From Bacteroidia bacterium (GTDB taxonomy: Bacteria > Bacteroidota > Bacteroidia > NS11-12g > UBA9320), in the NCBI GenBank assembly GCA_020849295.1, contig JADLGN010000017.1, forward strand, positions 1 through 59,306: DNA of 59,306 nucleotides, given 5' to 3'. Positions 24,897 through 34,655 of the stretch are shown here, piece after piece; the first letter of the stretch is position 1, and each line of letters opens with the position of its first letter. Made by a program: the position numbers and the translations under genes. The notes beneath the pieces were generated by a model. The model had not been told where the DNA came from. It saw only the letters and a list, made by a program, of their open reading frames with translations, and did no database searches.

Positions 24897-26804
24897 TTAA
24901 CTTTTCTTTAGTCCAAGCCATTTAAGCATTAATGAAGAAAAACTTACAGTATAATTATCTTCATTTTTTGCATTATCTACTGATAATACATGTTCAAAAG
25001 CAAGTTGTTCTTCATTGTCTGAAACAGGTACAGTTTGAGGCACGTAATCTTCTTCAAATCCCGGTTTGCTATAATCATAAGCCCAGCGATGAACTTGAGG
25101 TATTTCGCCATGCCAGTTGCCATGAATTCTTTCAACTGGAGCTGTCCATTCAAGAGTATTTGATTTCCATGGATTTTGTTCAGATTTTTTACCACAGAAA
25201 ATACTTGAAAAGAAATTATATAAGAATAATATTTGTGCAAGAGCACCAATTATGGCAGCAACCGTTATAAGTACATTTACATCATTCCAAATGCCAAATT
25301 CAGGTAATACAGTAAACTGGTAGTATCTGCGTGGCACACCCGCCAAACCAATAAAGTGCATTGGGAAAAATACCATATATGCAGCTATAAATGTAAGCCA
25401 GAAATGTAGATACCCAAGTGTATTATTCATCATTCTTCCATACATTCTCGGAAACCAGTGATAAATACCTGCCATCATTCCAAAAATAGCTGCACATCCC
25501 ATTACAATATGAAAATGTGCTACAACAAAATAGGTATCATGCAACTGTATATCTATTGCAGCATTCCCTAAAAATAATCCTGTCAAACCACCACTGATAA
25601 AGAAAGATACAAGTCCTATTGCAAATAGCATGGGAGGGGTAAAATGAATATTACCTCGCCATAACGTAGCCAGATAATTAAATGATTTTACCGCCGAAGG
25701 AACAGCAATAATTAATGTAAAAATCATAAAAACCAAACCGAGCAATGGATTCATCCCTGTAATAAACATGTGATGTCCCCAAACAATAAAAGATAAAAAT
25801 GCAATACCTGTTATTGAAATTACCATTGCTGTATAACCAAAGATTGGTTTTCTTGCATTTATTGCTATTATTTCCGATGTTATTCCAAGTGCTGGAAGTA
25901 TAATTATATAAACTTCGGGATGTCCTAAAAACCAAAATAAATGCTGGAATAGAATAGGACTTCCTCCACTGTTTGCCAAAGCACCTTCGCCATTTAAGAA
26001 TATATCGCTTAAATAAAAACTTGTTCCAAAACTTCTGTCAAAAATTAACAACAATGCACCACCCAGCAAAACAGGAAAGGTAAGTAATCCTAAAACTGCA
26101 GTAAAGAAAAATGCCCAAATTGTAAGTGGTAAGCGATTCATTGACATACCTTTTGTTCGCATATTTAAAACAGTTGTAATGTAATTAATACCTCCAAGTA
26201 AAGCTGAAACAATAAAAAATACCATTGCTACAAGCCATAGAGTCATTCCAAGTCCGGCTCCGGGCATAGCTTTTGGCAAAGCGCTTAGTGGGGGATATAT
26301 AGTCCAGCCAACTGTTGCAGGTCCTGATTCTATTAAAAAACTTATAGTAAGAACAACTGACGAAAGGAAGAAAAACCAATATGACAACATATTTATAAAT
26401 GGAGATGCCATATCTCTTGCACCGCATTGAAGTGGAATTAATAAGTTGCTAAATGTTCCGCTTAAGCCGGCAGTTAACACAAAAAATACCATAATAGTTC
26501 CATGTATTGTAACCAATCCCATATAAAATGAAGGGTCGAGTTTCCCTCCAGGAGCCCATTTGCTTCCAAGCAGTGTTTCTAAAATTGGAAAACTACTGTC
26601 TGGCCATGCAAGCTGAAGCCTGAATAAAACTGACATCATCATACCAAGGCAACCCATGATAATTCCGGTTATCAAAAATTGCTTCGAAATCATTTTATGG
26701 TCTTGCGAGAATATATATTTTGTTATAAAATTCTCCTTGTGATGATGTGTTGAATGTGGCTCGCTTTCTTCTGAATGATAAAGAGTTTCTGCTATACTTG
26801 TCAT
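24897..26804 (-). CDS. ctaD: Cytochrome c oxidase subunit I
   Basis: This 635-residue catalytic subunit carries heme a, heme a3 and CuB. The CuB/cross-link motif is in FLGHPEVYIIILPALG, the two CuB His follow in VWGHHMFITGM, and DTYFVVAHFHIVMGC supplies heme a3 and heme a ligands near the C-terminal half. The N-terminal extension (about 55 residues, His- and Glu-rich) is cytoplasmic. At least twelve membrane helices are visible. A C-terminal soluble tail of about 60 residues follows FCGKKSEQNPWKSNTLEW. It is 3 bp from the subunit II gene. Confidence 0.96.
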   Translation of the reverse strand: MTSIAETLYHSEESEPHSTHHHKENFITKYIFSQDHKMISKQFLITGIIMGCLGMMMSVLFRLQLAWPDSSFPILETLLGSKWAPGGKLDPSFYMGLVTIHGTIMVFFVLTAGLSGTFSNLLIPLQCGARDMASPFINMLSYWFFFLSSVVLTISFLIESGPATVGWTIYPPLSALPKAMPGAGLGMTLWLVAMVFFIVSALLGGINYITTVLNMRTKGMSMNRLPLTIWAFFFTAVLGLLTFPVLLGGALLLIFDRSFGTSFYLSDIFLNGEGALANSGGSPILFQHLFWFLGHPEVYIIILPALGITSEIIAINARKPIFGYTAMVISITGIAFLSFIVWGHHMFITGMNPLLGLVFMIFTLIIAVPSAVKSFNYLATLWRGNIHFTPPMLFAIGLVSFFISGGLTGLFLGNAAIDIQLHDTYFVVAHFHIVMGCAAIFGMMAGIYHWFPRMYGRMMNNTLGYLHFWLTFIAAYMVFFPMHFIGLAGVPRRYYQFTVLPEFGIWNDVNVLITVAAIIGALAQILFLYNFFSSIFCGKKSEQNPWKSNTLEWTAPVERIHGNWHGEIPQVHRWAYDYSKPGFEEDYVPQTVPVSDNEEQLAFEHVLSVDNAKNEDNYTVSFSSLMLKWLGLKKS

Positions 26805-26807
26805 ATT

Positions 26808-28553
26808 TTATTTTGTATATGCTATTAAATTTAATTTATTTTTTTCTGTTTCAATATTGGTAAATGATGTAGGCTGTGATTGAATCCATTTATTATAGTC
26901 TTCTTCACTTTCTACCACAATTTTTAGTTTCATATTAAAATGACCTGTACCACATATTTTGGCACAAATCAAATAATAATCAAAGTTTGGATTTTTTTGC
27001 TTTATTCTTTCTTCTTTGGTTGTAACAATTGGTTTGAATACCATTTCGGTTGGTAAGCCAGGAACTACATTTATCTGTGTTCTGAAATGATAGATATAGG
27101 CAGAATGGATAACATCTCTTCCTCTGAATTTAAAAGTTATAGTTTGATTAACCGGTATGTGGATTTCATTATTAACAATAATATCGTCTAAAGCATATTG
27201 ATTGTAAAACTCAGATGATTTTTCGCTTGTAAGCGATGTTTTTATTCTTTGTATCTGAATTTTGCGGTTACTTATTTTTTTGTTTAAGTCTGCTGCAGCT
27301 ATTCCACATTCTATTTCTTTAATTTTATCAAGTTTTTGCTTTCTATCTTCACCAGTAAGTCCTCCAAGTTCTGATTTTAAAACTTCTAATTTATTTGGTA
27401 GTTGTTTTAATTCTTTTTCAAGGTCTGCAAGTTCTGTTTCGAGTTCGGGTATAAGTTTATTTGCTTTTGATTTTATTGCAACACCAAGAGGATTGTCACT
27501 CGAAATAAGATTCCAGTTTGAATTTCCAAGTTTTCCGTCATTTCCAGGGAAACGTGCCGTCCAGCCAAATTGATAACCAAAAATTTCAACATTAAATTTT
27601 TCTCTTTCAGGGTTATTAGTAATTTTTCTCCAAGTTTTAAGTCCGCCTATTACCAATATTGTTAAAACTGTTGCAGGTATTAAGGTCCATATTACTTCAA
27701 GTTTGTTGTTATGTGCATAATGTAGGGCTTTAGTACCTTTTCTTTTTCTGTATTTAAATGCAAACCAAAAAAGTAAAATTTCAGTAATTACAAAGACTAC
27801 TCCAGTAAAAAACAAAGTAATGTAAAACATTCGGTCTGTCTTTCGGCCATATTCTGTTGCAGCTTCAGACATAATAAGTTTGCCGTGTACAAAAAATTCC
27901 CAAAACGCTGCAGCCATACCTATTGTAAGAATTGCAATGAGCAGAAAAGCGTTTACATTATCCCATTTTATAATTTCTTTACCGCTCAATTCAGTAATTC
28001 GGTCAGTTATTTTTACCAATAGAAAAATTATACTTATAAGAATAATAAAGAGAATTGCAATTAGCCAGTTTATGTTGCGAGCCTTTCCTTGGTCAACAGG
28101 AGCAGGTGTACTTGCTGTTTCAGTTTTGCCACCCGTAGTTGCCTTGGCTACACTCGAATTTTCGATATACATTATAATTGATGAAATTTCGTCATCTTTC
28201 AAGTCATTAAATGCCGGCATTGGCAATTTAAATTCTTCAAAAATTGCTATTGCATCTTTATCGCCTGATTTTCTAAGTTCTTCGTTATTCTTTGTCCATT
28301 TCAAAAGCCACTCATAACTTCTTTTTTTATGAATATCTTTTAATGCCGGTCCTACAAGTTTGCTATTCAAAGCATGACAACTCATACACCTGTTTTCAAA
28401 CAAAGTTTTTCCTGCTGTAATTGTAGCATCATCAACAGTTTTGCCTGTTATACTTTCTTTGATATCTGCCGAGAAAATGTTTAGAGAGCTTGCACACAGC
28501 AAGGCTAACAGAAGAATTTTTAATTTTACTTTTTCTATTTTAAAGTGCATCAT
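26808..28553 (-). CDS. Cytochrome c oxidase subunit II with N-terminal cytochrome c domain
   Basis: This 581-residue fusion has, in order: a signal sequence (1-29); a class I cytochrome c domain with CMSCH (Cys56, Cys59, His60) and probable Met112 ligand; one helix at about 162-181; and helices at about 203-220, 243-265 and 286-304. The CuA domain follows with His483, Cys530, Cys534, His538 and Met541 (CAKICGTGHFNM). A highly charged coiled-coil insertion at about 367-445 splits the CuA domain. The cytochrome at the N-terminus, rather than the C-terminus as in caa3 oxidases, would pass electrons to CuA. It is the first gene of the ten-gene oxidase operon. The start could be the first or second ATG (28553 or 28550). 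Confidence 0.9.
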   Translation of the reverse strand: MMHFKIEKVKLKILLLALLCASSLNIFSADIKESITGKTVDDATITAGKTLFENRCMSCHALNSKLVGPALKDIHKKRSYEWLLKWTKNNEELRKSGDKDAIAIFEEFKLPMPAFNDLKDDEISSIIMYIENSSVAKATTGGKTETASTPAPVDQGKARNINWLIAILFIILISIIFLLVKITDRITELSGKEIIKWDNVNAFLLIAILTIGMAAAFWEFFVHGKLIMSEAATEYGRKTDRMFYITLFFTGVVFVITEILLFWFAFKYRKRKGTKALHYAHNNKLEVIWTLIPATVLTILVIGGLKTWRKITNNPEREKFNVEIFGYQFGWTARFPGNDGKLGNSNWNLISSDNPLGVAIKSKANKLIPELETELADLEKELKQLPNKLEVLKSELGGLTGEDRKQKLDKIKEIECGIAAADLNKKISNRKIQIQRIKTSLTSEKSSEFYNQYALDDIIVNNEIHIPVNQTITFKFRGRDVIHSAYIYHFRTQINVVPGLPTEMVFKPIVTTKEERIKQKNPNFDYYLICAKICGTGHFNMKLKIVVESEEDYNKWIQSQPTSFTNIETEKNKLNLIAYTK

Positions 28554-28712
28554 AAATATTGTAACCTAAAATTTGTTAAATAGATTATTCATTAATTAAC
28601 AATGTTTTTTAATAATTGTTTAACATGGTTTAAACAAAATTTTTATAAAATTATTTATTGTTTTTAAATAAGCAAAGAAATAATACTAAAAAAATGATTT
28701 TTCGGTAAAATA

Positions 28713-29834
28713 TTACCTTAATTTTTCATATAACTGAATGTATTTGTATAAAGTGTTTTCAGGGGTTAAGCGTAATAATTGGGAAGGTATTTTAGATATA
28801 CACAAATTGTAAATATTATTGTTGGTAATTTTTAATAAACTTTCTGAAATACTTTCTGTTTCGTTTGGATTGCAAAGCAAAGCTGCTTCTCCGGCAATTT
28901 CTTCAAGACTTGTGCCAGTACTTGTTATTACTGGCTTTCCGCTTCTGTAACTTTCAATTATTGGAATTCCAAATCCTTCAATTAATGATGGGTAAACAGT
29001 TGCATAACTTGCATGATATATTTTGTGTAACTCCTCATTATCTACATCTGATATTATTTTACATCTGTTATCTAATTTTAATTTATAAATTTCATCTTGC
29101 AATAAATTTGTGTTTTTGTTTTTTTTACCTGCAAATACAAGGTTTTTGTCGGTTTGGTCAGCAATCTTTGAATAGGCATCCAATATTTTGAATTGATTTT
29201 TTCTACCACCTATTGCTCCTACGTTAAGAAAAAAATCTTGAGTAAGATTATATTTATTTTTAATAAAGGTAATTTCATTGTCATCGGGTTTACTATAAAA
29301 TAATTTTAGAGAGTCTAAGTATATTACTTCTATTTTTTCAGGGTTTATTTTGTAATATTCAACAATCTGTGATTTTGTGTAATTACTTATTGCGACAATC
29401 TTATCAGCTCTCAAACACGAGTTTTTACATTTATTATCATAAATAAATACATCAATCGGGTTATAAAATTCAGGATGAGTTTTAAAAATTAAGTCATGTA
29501 TGGTAACTACAGTTTTAATTTTTGTTTTTTCAATTCCATAAGGTATTTCATTGCTCAATCCATGATAAATATCTATATTGTCACGAAGCAAGTCTTTTTT
29601 TATTAGTTTGCTTCGCCAAAACCTTTTCATTAAGCCTAATGGTTGATGAATTTTTATGTTTTCTTTGTTAAAATCTTCTACAAATTCTGTAATACCAGGA
29701 GTGTAAAGGTGATAAATATTTTGAGTTAATTTTTCTGAAAGTTGGTCAACTAACCAACGACTGTAATTTCCAAGACCACTATTATTGTAAAACAGCCTTT
29801 TAGCATCAAATCCAATATTTAAATTATCTTTCAA
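28713..29834 (-). CDS. Glycosyltransferase family 4 protein
   Basis: This 373-residue GT-B-fold glycosyltransferase starts at TTG 29834. Conserved parts are the N-terminal GLGNYSRWL, VVTIHDLIFKTHPEFY and DKIVAISNYTK, and in the C-terminal half FLNVGAIGGRKNQFKILDAY and ATVYPSLIEGFGIPIIESY, where the Glu of EGFG and the later Glu bind the sugar nucleotide. The donor and acceptor are unknown; mannose or a related sugar for envelope polysaccharide is typical. It starts 11 bp after dapD, and the two may share a transcript although the pathways differ. Confidence 0.88.
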   Translation of the reverse strand: MKDNLNIGFDAKRLFYNNSGLGNYSRWLVDQLSEKLTQNIYHLYTPGITEFVEDFNKENIKIHQPLGLMKRFWRSKLIKKDLLRDNIDIYHGLSNEIPYGIEKTKIKTVVTIHDLIFKTHPEFYNPIDVFIYDNKCKNSCLRADKIVAISNYTKSQIVEYYKINPEKIEVIYLDSLKLFYSKPDDNEITFIKNKYNLTQDFFLNVGAIGGRKNQFKILDAYSKIADQTDKNLVFAGKKNKNTNLLQDEIYKLKLDNRCKIISDVDNEELHKIYHASYATVYPSLIEGFGIPIIESYRSGKPVITSTGTSLEEIAGEAALLCNPNETESISESLLKITNNNIYNLCISKIPSQLLRLTPENTLYKYIQLYEKLR

Positions 29835-29845
29835 AATTATTTTTT

Positions 29846-30664
29846 TTATACTGCTACATTATGCTCTCGTAAAACATCATTAAGAGAAGTTTTGAGATCA
29901 GTACTTTGCTTTCTTTTCCCTATTATCAATGCACAAGGGACACCATAATTTCCAGCAGCAAAATTTTTCATTTGAGTGCCCGGTATCACCACACTTCTTT
30001 CGGGGACATATCCTTTGTACTCTATCGGGGTATTTTCACTTACATCAATAATTTTTGTACTGAGTGTAAGTGTAACACCTGCACCTAACACAGCTTCTTT
30101 GCCAACCCTTACACCTTCTACCACAATACAACGTGAACCTATAAAACATCCATCTTCTATAATTACCGGTGCTGCTTGTACAGGTTCTAAAACCCCTCCA
30201 ATTCCTACACCACCGCTCAAGTGAACATTTTTGCCTATTTGAGCACAACTTCCAACAGTTGCCCATGTATCAACCATAGTACCACTATCTACATAAGCTC
30301 CTATGTTTACATAACTTGGCATTAATATTACACCTTTAGAAATATATGCTCCATATCTTGCTACCGCATGAGGAACGGCTCTTACTCCAAGTTCAGCGTA
30401 TTTTTTTTTAAGTGGTATTTTATCATAAAATTCTAATATGCCTGAATGAAAAGTTTCCATTTTTTGAATTGGAAAATACATGATTACTGCTTTTTTTATC
30501 CATTCATTTACTGCCCATGTTCCGTCTGATAAGGGCTCAGCTACACGAATTGTACCTTTGTCGAGCATTTCTATTATGCTTCTTATTGATTCTTGAACAT
30601 TATTGTCTTCAAGATTTTTTCTATCGTTCCATGCATTTTCAATTATACTCTTTAATTGTTCCAT
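29846..30664 (-). CDS. dapD: 2,3,4,5-tetrahydropyridine-2,6-dicarboxylate N-succinyltransferase
   Basis: The ATG at 30664 gives 272 residues; a TTG five codons earlier is less likely. The enzyme adds a succinyl group from succinyl-CoA to tetrahydrodipicolinate in the lysine and diaminopimelate pathway. The N-terminal helical domain (DGTWAVNEWIKKAV) is followed by a left-handed beta helix of hexapeptide repeats (GAYVDSGTMVDTWATVGSCA, VHLSGGVGIGGVLEP) and a C-terminal PCALIIGKR. The ORF continues into the glycosyltransferase gene. No -7 element is obvious upstream. Confidence 0.95.
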   Translation of the reverse strand: MEQLKSIIENAWNDRKNLEDNNVQESIRSIIEMLDKGTIRVAEPLSDGTWAVNEWIKKAVIMYFPIQKMETFHSGILEFYDKIPLKKKYAELGVRAVPHAVARYGAYISKGVILMPSYVNIGAYVDSGTMVDTWATVGSCAQIGKNVHLSGGVGIGGVLEPVQAAPVIIEDGCFIGSRCIVVEGVRVGKEAVLGAGVTLTLSTKIIDVSENTPIEYKGYVPERSVVIPGTQMKNFAAGNYGVPCALIIGKRKQSTDLKTSLNDVLREHNVAV

Positions 30665-30801
30665 TTTCTTCAACTGCAAAATTCATTAAAATTTTATAAT
30701 TTTTGATAAAACAAGTTTCTATTCGACAAAATTTAAACTGAATGATTGAGGAATTTAAAAAAAAACATTTGGTTTGCTGAAAATTTTAAAAAGAAATTAT
30801 A

Positions 30802-32952
30802 ATGAAATCAATCAAAGGGCATTTTTTTTTAGCAATCGGTATTTTATATTTGACAGTTTCAGTTTTTGTTTCATATAATGCAAAAGCTCAAAACAAAACA
30901 TTTACAATTAGTGAAGCTGTAACTGAATCAAAATTTTTACCTAAAAATCTTGATCAGTTGCAATGGGTTGAAGGCACTTCAAATTATTCATATATTGATG
31001 AGGGAAATTTAAAAATTTTTGATGCAAAAACATCTAAACTATTATCTCAAATAAGCAAAAACCAAATAAATGTTGCTTTAAAAAGTGCAGGATTTGATAC
31101 ATTGTCGAGATTTCCACGATGTACATGGCAAAATTCTGAATCAATAAGATTTTTTAGTTCTAATGCTTTTTTTTCATACAATATAAAACTTAAATCAATA
31201 AAAAAACTTATTGATTATAATACTGAAACTATGGAAAATGCTGATTTTAACTCTTCATACAGCAAAGTTGCTTATACGAAAGGAAATAATTTATTTATTA
31301 ATGACAAGCAAATTACTTTTGATGACAAATCGGGCATACTTAACGGGCAAGCTGTTCATAGAAACGAATTTGGCATAAATAAGGGTACTTTTTGGTGTAA
31401 TGACGGAAATAAACTTGCATATTATCATTTAGATGAGCAAATGGTTGCAGAATATCCAATTTACCAATTAAACAATCGCCCTGCAAATGCAAGAACTATA
31501 AGATATCCGATAGCAGGAAGTCCGAGTCATCATGCTACAGTTTGTATTTACAATACACTTGACAATTCAACAATTACTATAAAAACCGGCGAACCAAAAG
31601 AACAGTATTTGACTAATATTTCTTGGAGTACAGACAACAAATATATATTGATTGCTATTGTAAACAGAGCTCAAAACCATGTTTGGGTTAATCAATATGA
31701 TGTATCAAATGGCAATTTTATTAAAACTCTGTTTGAAGAGCAAAATGAAAAGTGGGTAGAGCCAGAACATCCAGCTTTATTTTTAAAAACTGATCCATCT
31801 AAATTTTTATGGTGGAGTGAAAGAGATGGTTTTAATCATTTGTATTTATATGATATTTCTGGCAAATTGATTAAACAAATTACTAAAGGAGATTATGTAA
31901 TTACTGGAATTAACGGATTTGACAGAAAAGAAGAAAATGTTTATGTTACAACAACTGTCAAAAACCCTGCCGAAAGACATCTGATGATTGTAAATATTAA
32001 TTCGGGCAAAAGTAAAATTTTGACAGAAACATCTGGAACACATACAAGTTTGGTAAACTCAGATGGTTCTTATGTAATTGATATTTTACAAAGTCAAACC
32101 ATAGCTCGTCAAATTAGAGTTATTTCAAAGGATACAAAAATTAATAATTTGATTTTTACAGCCCAAAACCCACTAAGCGAATATCAACTTGGAGAAACAA
32201 TAATAGGTACTATAAAAGCAAATGACGGAACAGATCTATATTACAGACTGATTAAACCTACAAATTTTAATCCTGATGCAAAATATCCTGTAGTAGTTTA
32301 TTTATACAACGGACCGCATTTGCAACTTGTTAATAATACTTGGCTTGCAGGAGCTAGATTGTGGATGCATTATATGGCTCAAAAAGGTTATTATGTTTTT
32401 AGTATTGATGGGCGAGGCTCTGACAATAGAGGATTTAAGTTTGAGTCGGCAATTTTTAGAAATTTGGGAACTTTGGAAATGGAAGACCAATTAAAAGGAG
32501 TTGAGTTTTTAAAATCATTACCCAATGTAGATGGAGATAGAATAGGAGTTCATGGCTGGAGTTACGGTGGTTTTATGACTACAAGCCTTATGACACACAA
32601 CCCCGGAATTTATAAAGTGGCAGTTGCGGGAGGTCCGGTAATTGACTGGGGATTATATGAAATTATGTACACCGAAAGATATATGGATACTCCCGAAGAA
32701 AATCCTGATGGGTATAAAAAATCAAATTTACTTGACTATACCAAAAACTTAAAAGGAAAATTGCTTATGATACATGGGGGTGAAGATGATGTTGTACTTT
32801 GGCAACACTCATTACAATATATTGAAAAATGTATAAAAGATGGGGTGCAGTTAGATTATTTTGTATATCCTCATCACCCACATAATGTAATGGGGAAAGA
32901 CCGTATTCATTTGATGGATAAAATTACTAAATACTTTTTTGACAATCTCTAA
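30802..32952 (+). CDS. S9-family dipeptidyl peptidase (DPP IV-like)
   Basis: This 716-residue secreted serine peptidase has a signal peptide (1-29, cleaved near NAKAQ), a beta-propeller domain (about 60-460) and an alpha/beta hydrolase domain (about 470-716). The catalytic residues are Ser587 in GWSYGG, Asp662 in HGGEDD and probably His692 in YPHHPHNV. Members cut dipeptides from peptides with Pro or Ala in the second position. It would act in the periplasm on imported peptides. A hairpin covers its stop codon. Confidence 0.9.
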   Translation: MKSIKGHFFLAIGILYLTVSVFVSYNAKAQNKTFTISEAVTESKFLPKNLDQLQWVEGTSNYSYIDEGNLKIFDAKTSKLLSQISKNQINVALKSAGFDTLSRFPRCTWQNSESIRFFSSNAFFSYNIKLKSIKKLIDYNTETMENADFNSSYSKVAYTKGNNLFINDKQITFDDKSGILNGQAVHRNEFGINKGTFWCNDGNKLAYYHLDEQMVAEYPIYQLNNRPANARTIRYPIAGSPSHHATVCIYNTLDNSTITIKTGEPKEQYLTNISWSTDNKYILIAIVNRAQNHVWVNQYDVSNGNFIKTLFEEQNEKWVEPEHPALFLKTDPSKFLWWSERDGFNHLYLYDISGKLIKQITKGDYVITGINGFDRKEENVYVTTTVKNPAERHLMIVNINSGKSKILTETSGTHTSLVNSDGSYVIDILQSQTIARQIRVISKDTKINNLIFTAQNPLSEYQLGETIIGTIKANDGTDLYYRLIKPTNFNPDAKYPVVVYLYNGPHLQLVNNTWLAGARLWMHYMAQKGYYVFSIDGRGSDNRGFKFESAIFRNLGTLEMEDQLKGVEFLKSLPNVDGDRIGVHGWSYGGFMTTSLMTHNPGIYKVAVAGGPVIDWGLYEIMYTERYMDTPEENPDGYKKSNLLDYTKNLKGKLLMIHGGEDDVVLWQHSLQYIEKCIKDGVQLDYFVYPHHPHNVMGKDRIHLMDKITKYFFDNL

Positions 32953-32975
32953 AACTTCAGCTCAGTTTTAGATTG
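32943..32975. terminator. Bidirectional hairpin between two convergent genes
   Basis: CAATCTCTAAAACT (32943-32956) pairs with AGTTTTAGATTG (32964-32975) to form a stem of 12 pairs with a 2-base bulge and a 7-base loop. The hairpin covers the stop codons of the S9 peptidase (+) and the small membrane protein gene (-). It has no long T-run, so termination is plausible rather than certain. Confidence 0.5.
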
Positions 32976-33240
32976 CAGAATTGTTTGATGAATTTTTATC
33001 TTCTAATTCGGGAGTTCTCAAAAGTCGTCCAAAAAAATTTGATGTTCCGTATTTTCTTCTGATTTTTTCGGCAAATATTATCCCTGATAAAATACCAATA
33101 TTTCCAATTATTACAGCTAAAATCATATTGTCAAATTTAAAATAAATAATTGAGCTTATTATCCCAAAAATTAAAAATGGACAAAGAAAAAGTAATATCC
33201 AAAAAATAACTTCGATTAGAATTGATAATAATGTAAACAA
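32968..33240 (-). CDS. Small membrane protein (hypothetical)
   Basis: This 90-residue protein has two or three hydrophobic helices (ILIEVIFWILLFLCPFLIFG, then IISSIIYF and MILAVIIGNIGILSGIIF) and a basic then acidic tail (EKIRRKYG ... ELEDKNSSNN). The start is TTG 33240. I do not recognise the family. It follows nuoN by 21 bp on the same strand and may be the last gene of the complex I operon, or a separate small gene. Confidence 0.5.
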   Translation of the reverse strand: MFTLLSILIEVIFWILLFLCPFLIFGIISSIIYFKFDNMILAVIIGNIGILSGIIFAEKIRRKYGTSNFFGRLLRTPELEDKNSSNNSAI

Positions 33241-33261
33241 ATTTTAAAGTGAATTATACTA

Positions 33262-34644
33262 TTATATATTTAAGAAGTATGAAGGTAAAATGCAAATCAA
33301 AACCATTAGCAATATTGCAATTGTAATTGAAATATATCCTGAATAGTTTTTATCTATTTCTATATTTATATTTTTTGAATCATTGTAAAAATACATAGCA
33401 GTAATAGCTCTAAAATAATAATATATACTAATTGCCGAACCACAAATAGCTATAATTACCAACCAAAGATTATTTCCAAGTGCTTGTTTAAAAATTGAAT
33501 ATTTGGCAAAAAAGCCAGGGAATGGTGGTATTCCGGCTAGTGATAATAAGCATATACTCAAAATTAATGACAAAATTGGTGATTTTTTTGAAAAACCATT
33601 AAAAACTTCAAAATCATTAGATTCATTATGCTCTTTGTTTATCATCATTAATATAACAAATATTGCAATAGTAGCTACTGAATATGATACAAGGTAAAAA
33701 GACAATACTCCAGATGTTTCGGTATTTGGATTTATCAATGCCAAAAGCAAATATCCAATATGTGAAATACTGCTATATGCCATCATTCGTTTAAAATCTT
33801 TTTGCATTACGGCAATAATATTTGAAACTACTATAGTCAATGCCGATATGATTGATAAAATTAAATACCAATCATTATTAAGCATTGGGCTTAAATAAAT
33901 GATAAGCCTAAGAAATGCTCCAACTGCACCAATTTTTACAATAGTTGCCATAATTGATGTTACAATTGTAGGACTGCCTTCATATACATCGGGGCTCCAA
34001 AAATGAAATGGTACGGCTGAAATTTTAAAGGCAAATGAAAGAGTGATTAACAATAATCCGGTATATAATAATCCGGGAAAATTTGTTGTAGCAGTTTCAC
34101 TCATACTTCTTATATCATTTAAATTAAAACTGCGGGTTGCTCCATATATCAAAGCAATGCCAAACAACAAAAAACCTGTTGCAAAGGCTCCCATTATAAA
34201 ATATTTTAATGATGCTTCATTTGATTTTAACGATTTAATATTGCTGCCTGCTAATACATAAAGTGGTATAGAAAGTATCTCAATACCTAAAAAAAGCATA
34301 AGCAAATTGTTGAAGCTAAGCATACAATATACACCACATAAAACAAAAAACAATAATGCAAGCATATCGCCAACACTATCGGGTTTGTATGAAAATCCTT
34401 TTGCAGAAATTATACTAATTAAAATTGCACTGATAATGGCTATTGCCATAAATTTAAATGAAAAATTATCAAAAATGAGCATGTATCCAAGGTTTTCAGG
34501 ACCATAGTTGTAATCATAAATTAAGTAACCTAAAGAAGTAAATAAAGCAATTACTGTAAAAGCAGGGAGAATTTTTTTTAACCCGAAAATGCCACCAAAC
34601 ATTGAAAAAATTCCCGATATAAATAATAAAATTAATGTCTTCAT
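33262..34644 (-). CDS. nuoN: NADH-quinone oxidoreductase subunit N
   Basis: This 460-residue antiporter-like subunit of complex I has about 13-14 membrane helices. The Lys/Glu proton-path residues sit in conserved segments such as LGIEILSIPLYVL and FKISAVPFHFWSPDVYEGSP, with RMMAYSSISHIGYLL farther on. These match the Nqo14/ND2 family. It is the last subunit gene of the nuo operon, 11 bp after nuoM. Confidence 0.95.
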   Translation of the reverse strand: MKTLILLFISGIFSMFGGIFGLKKILPAFTVIALFTSLGYLIYDYNYGPENLGYMLIFDNFSFKFMAIAIISAILISIISAKGFSYKPDSVGDMLALLFFVLCGVYCMLSFNNLLMLFLGIEILSIPLYVLAGSNIKSLKSNEASLKYFIMGAFATGFLLFGIALIYGATRSFNLNDIRSMSETATTNFPGLLYTGLLLITLSFAFKISAVPFHFWSPDVYEGSPTIVTSIMATIVKIGAVGAFLRLIIYLSPMLNNDWYLILSIISALTIVVSNIIAVMQKDFKRMMAYSSISHIGYLLLALINPNTETSGVLSFYLVSYSVATIAIFVILMMINKEHNESNDFEVFNGFSKKSPILSLILSICLLSLAGIPPFPGFFAKYSIFKQALGNNLWLVIIAICGSAISIYYYFRAITAMYFYNDSKNINIEIDKNYSGYISITIAILLMVLICILPSYFLNI

Positions 34645-34655
34645 ATTTTTTTCGT

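Noticed and set aside
26808..28553. Lys in place of Glu in the CuA motif (CAKICG) as a defect
   Set aside because: The Glu contributes through its backbone carbonyl, and Bacteroidetes subunit II commonly has Lys here; all side-chain ligands are present.
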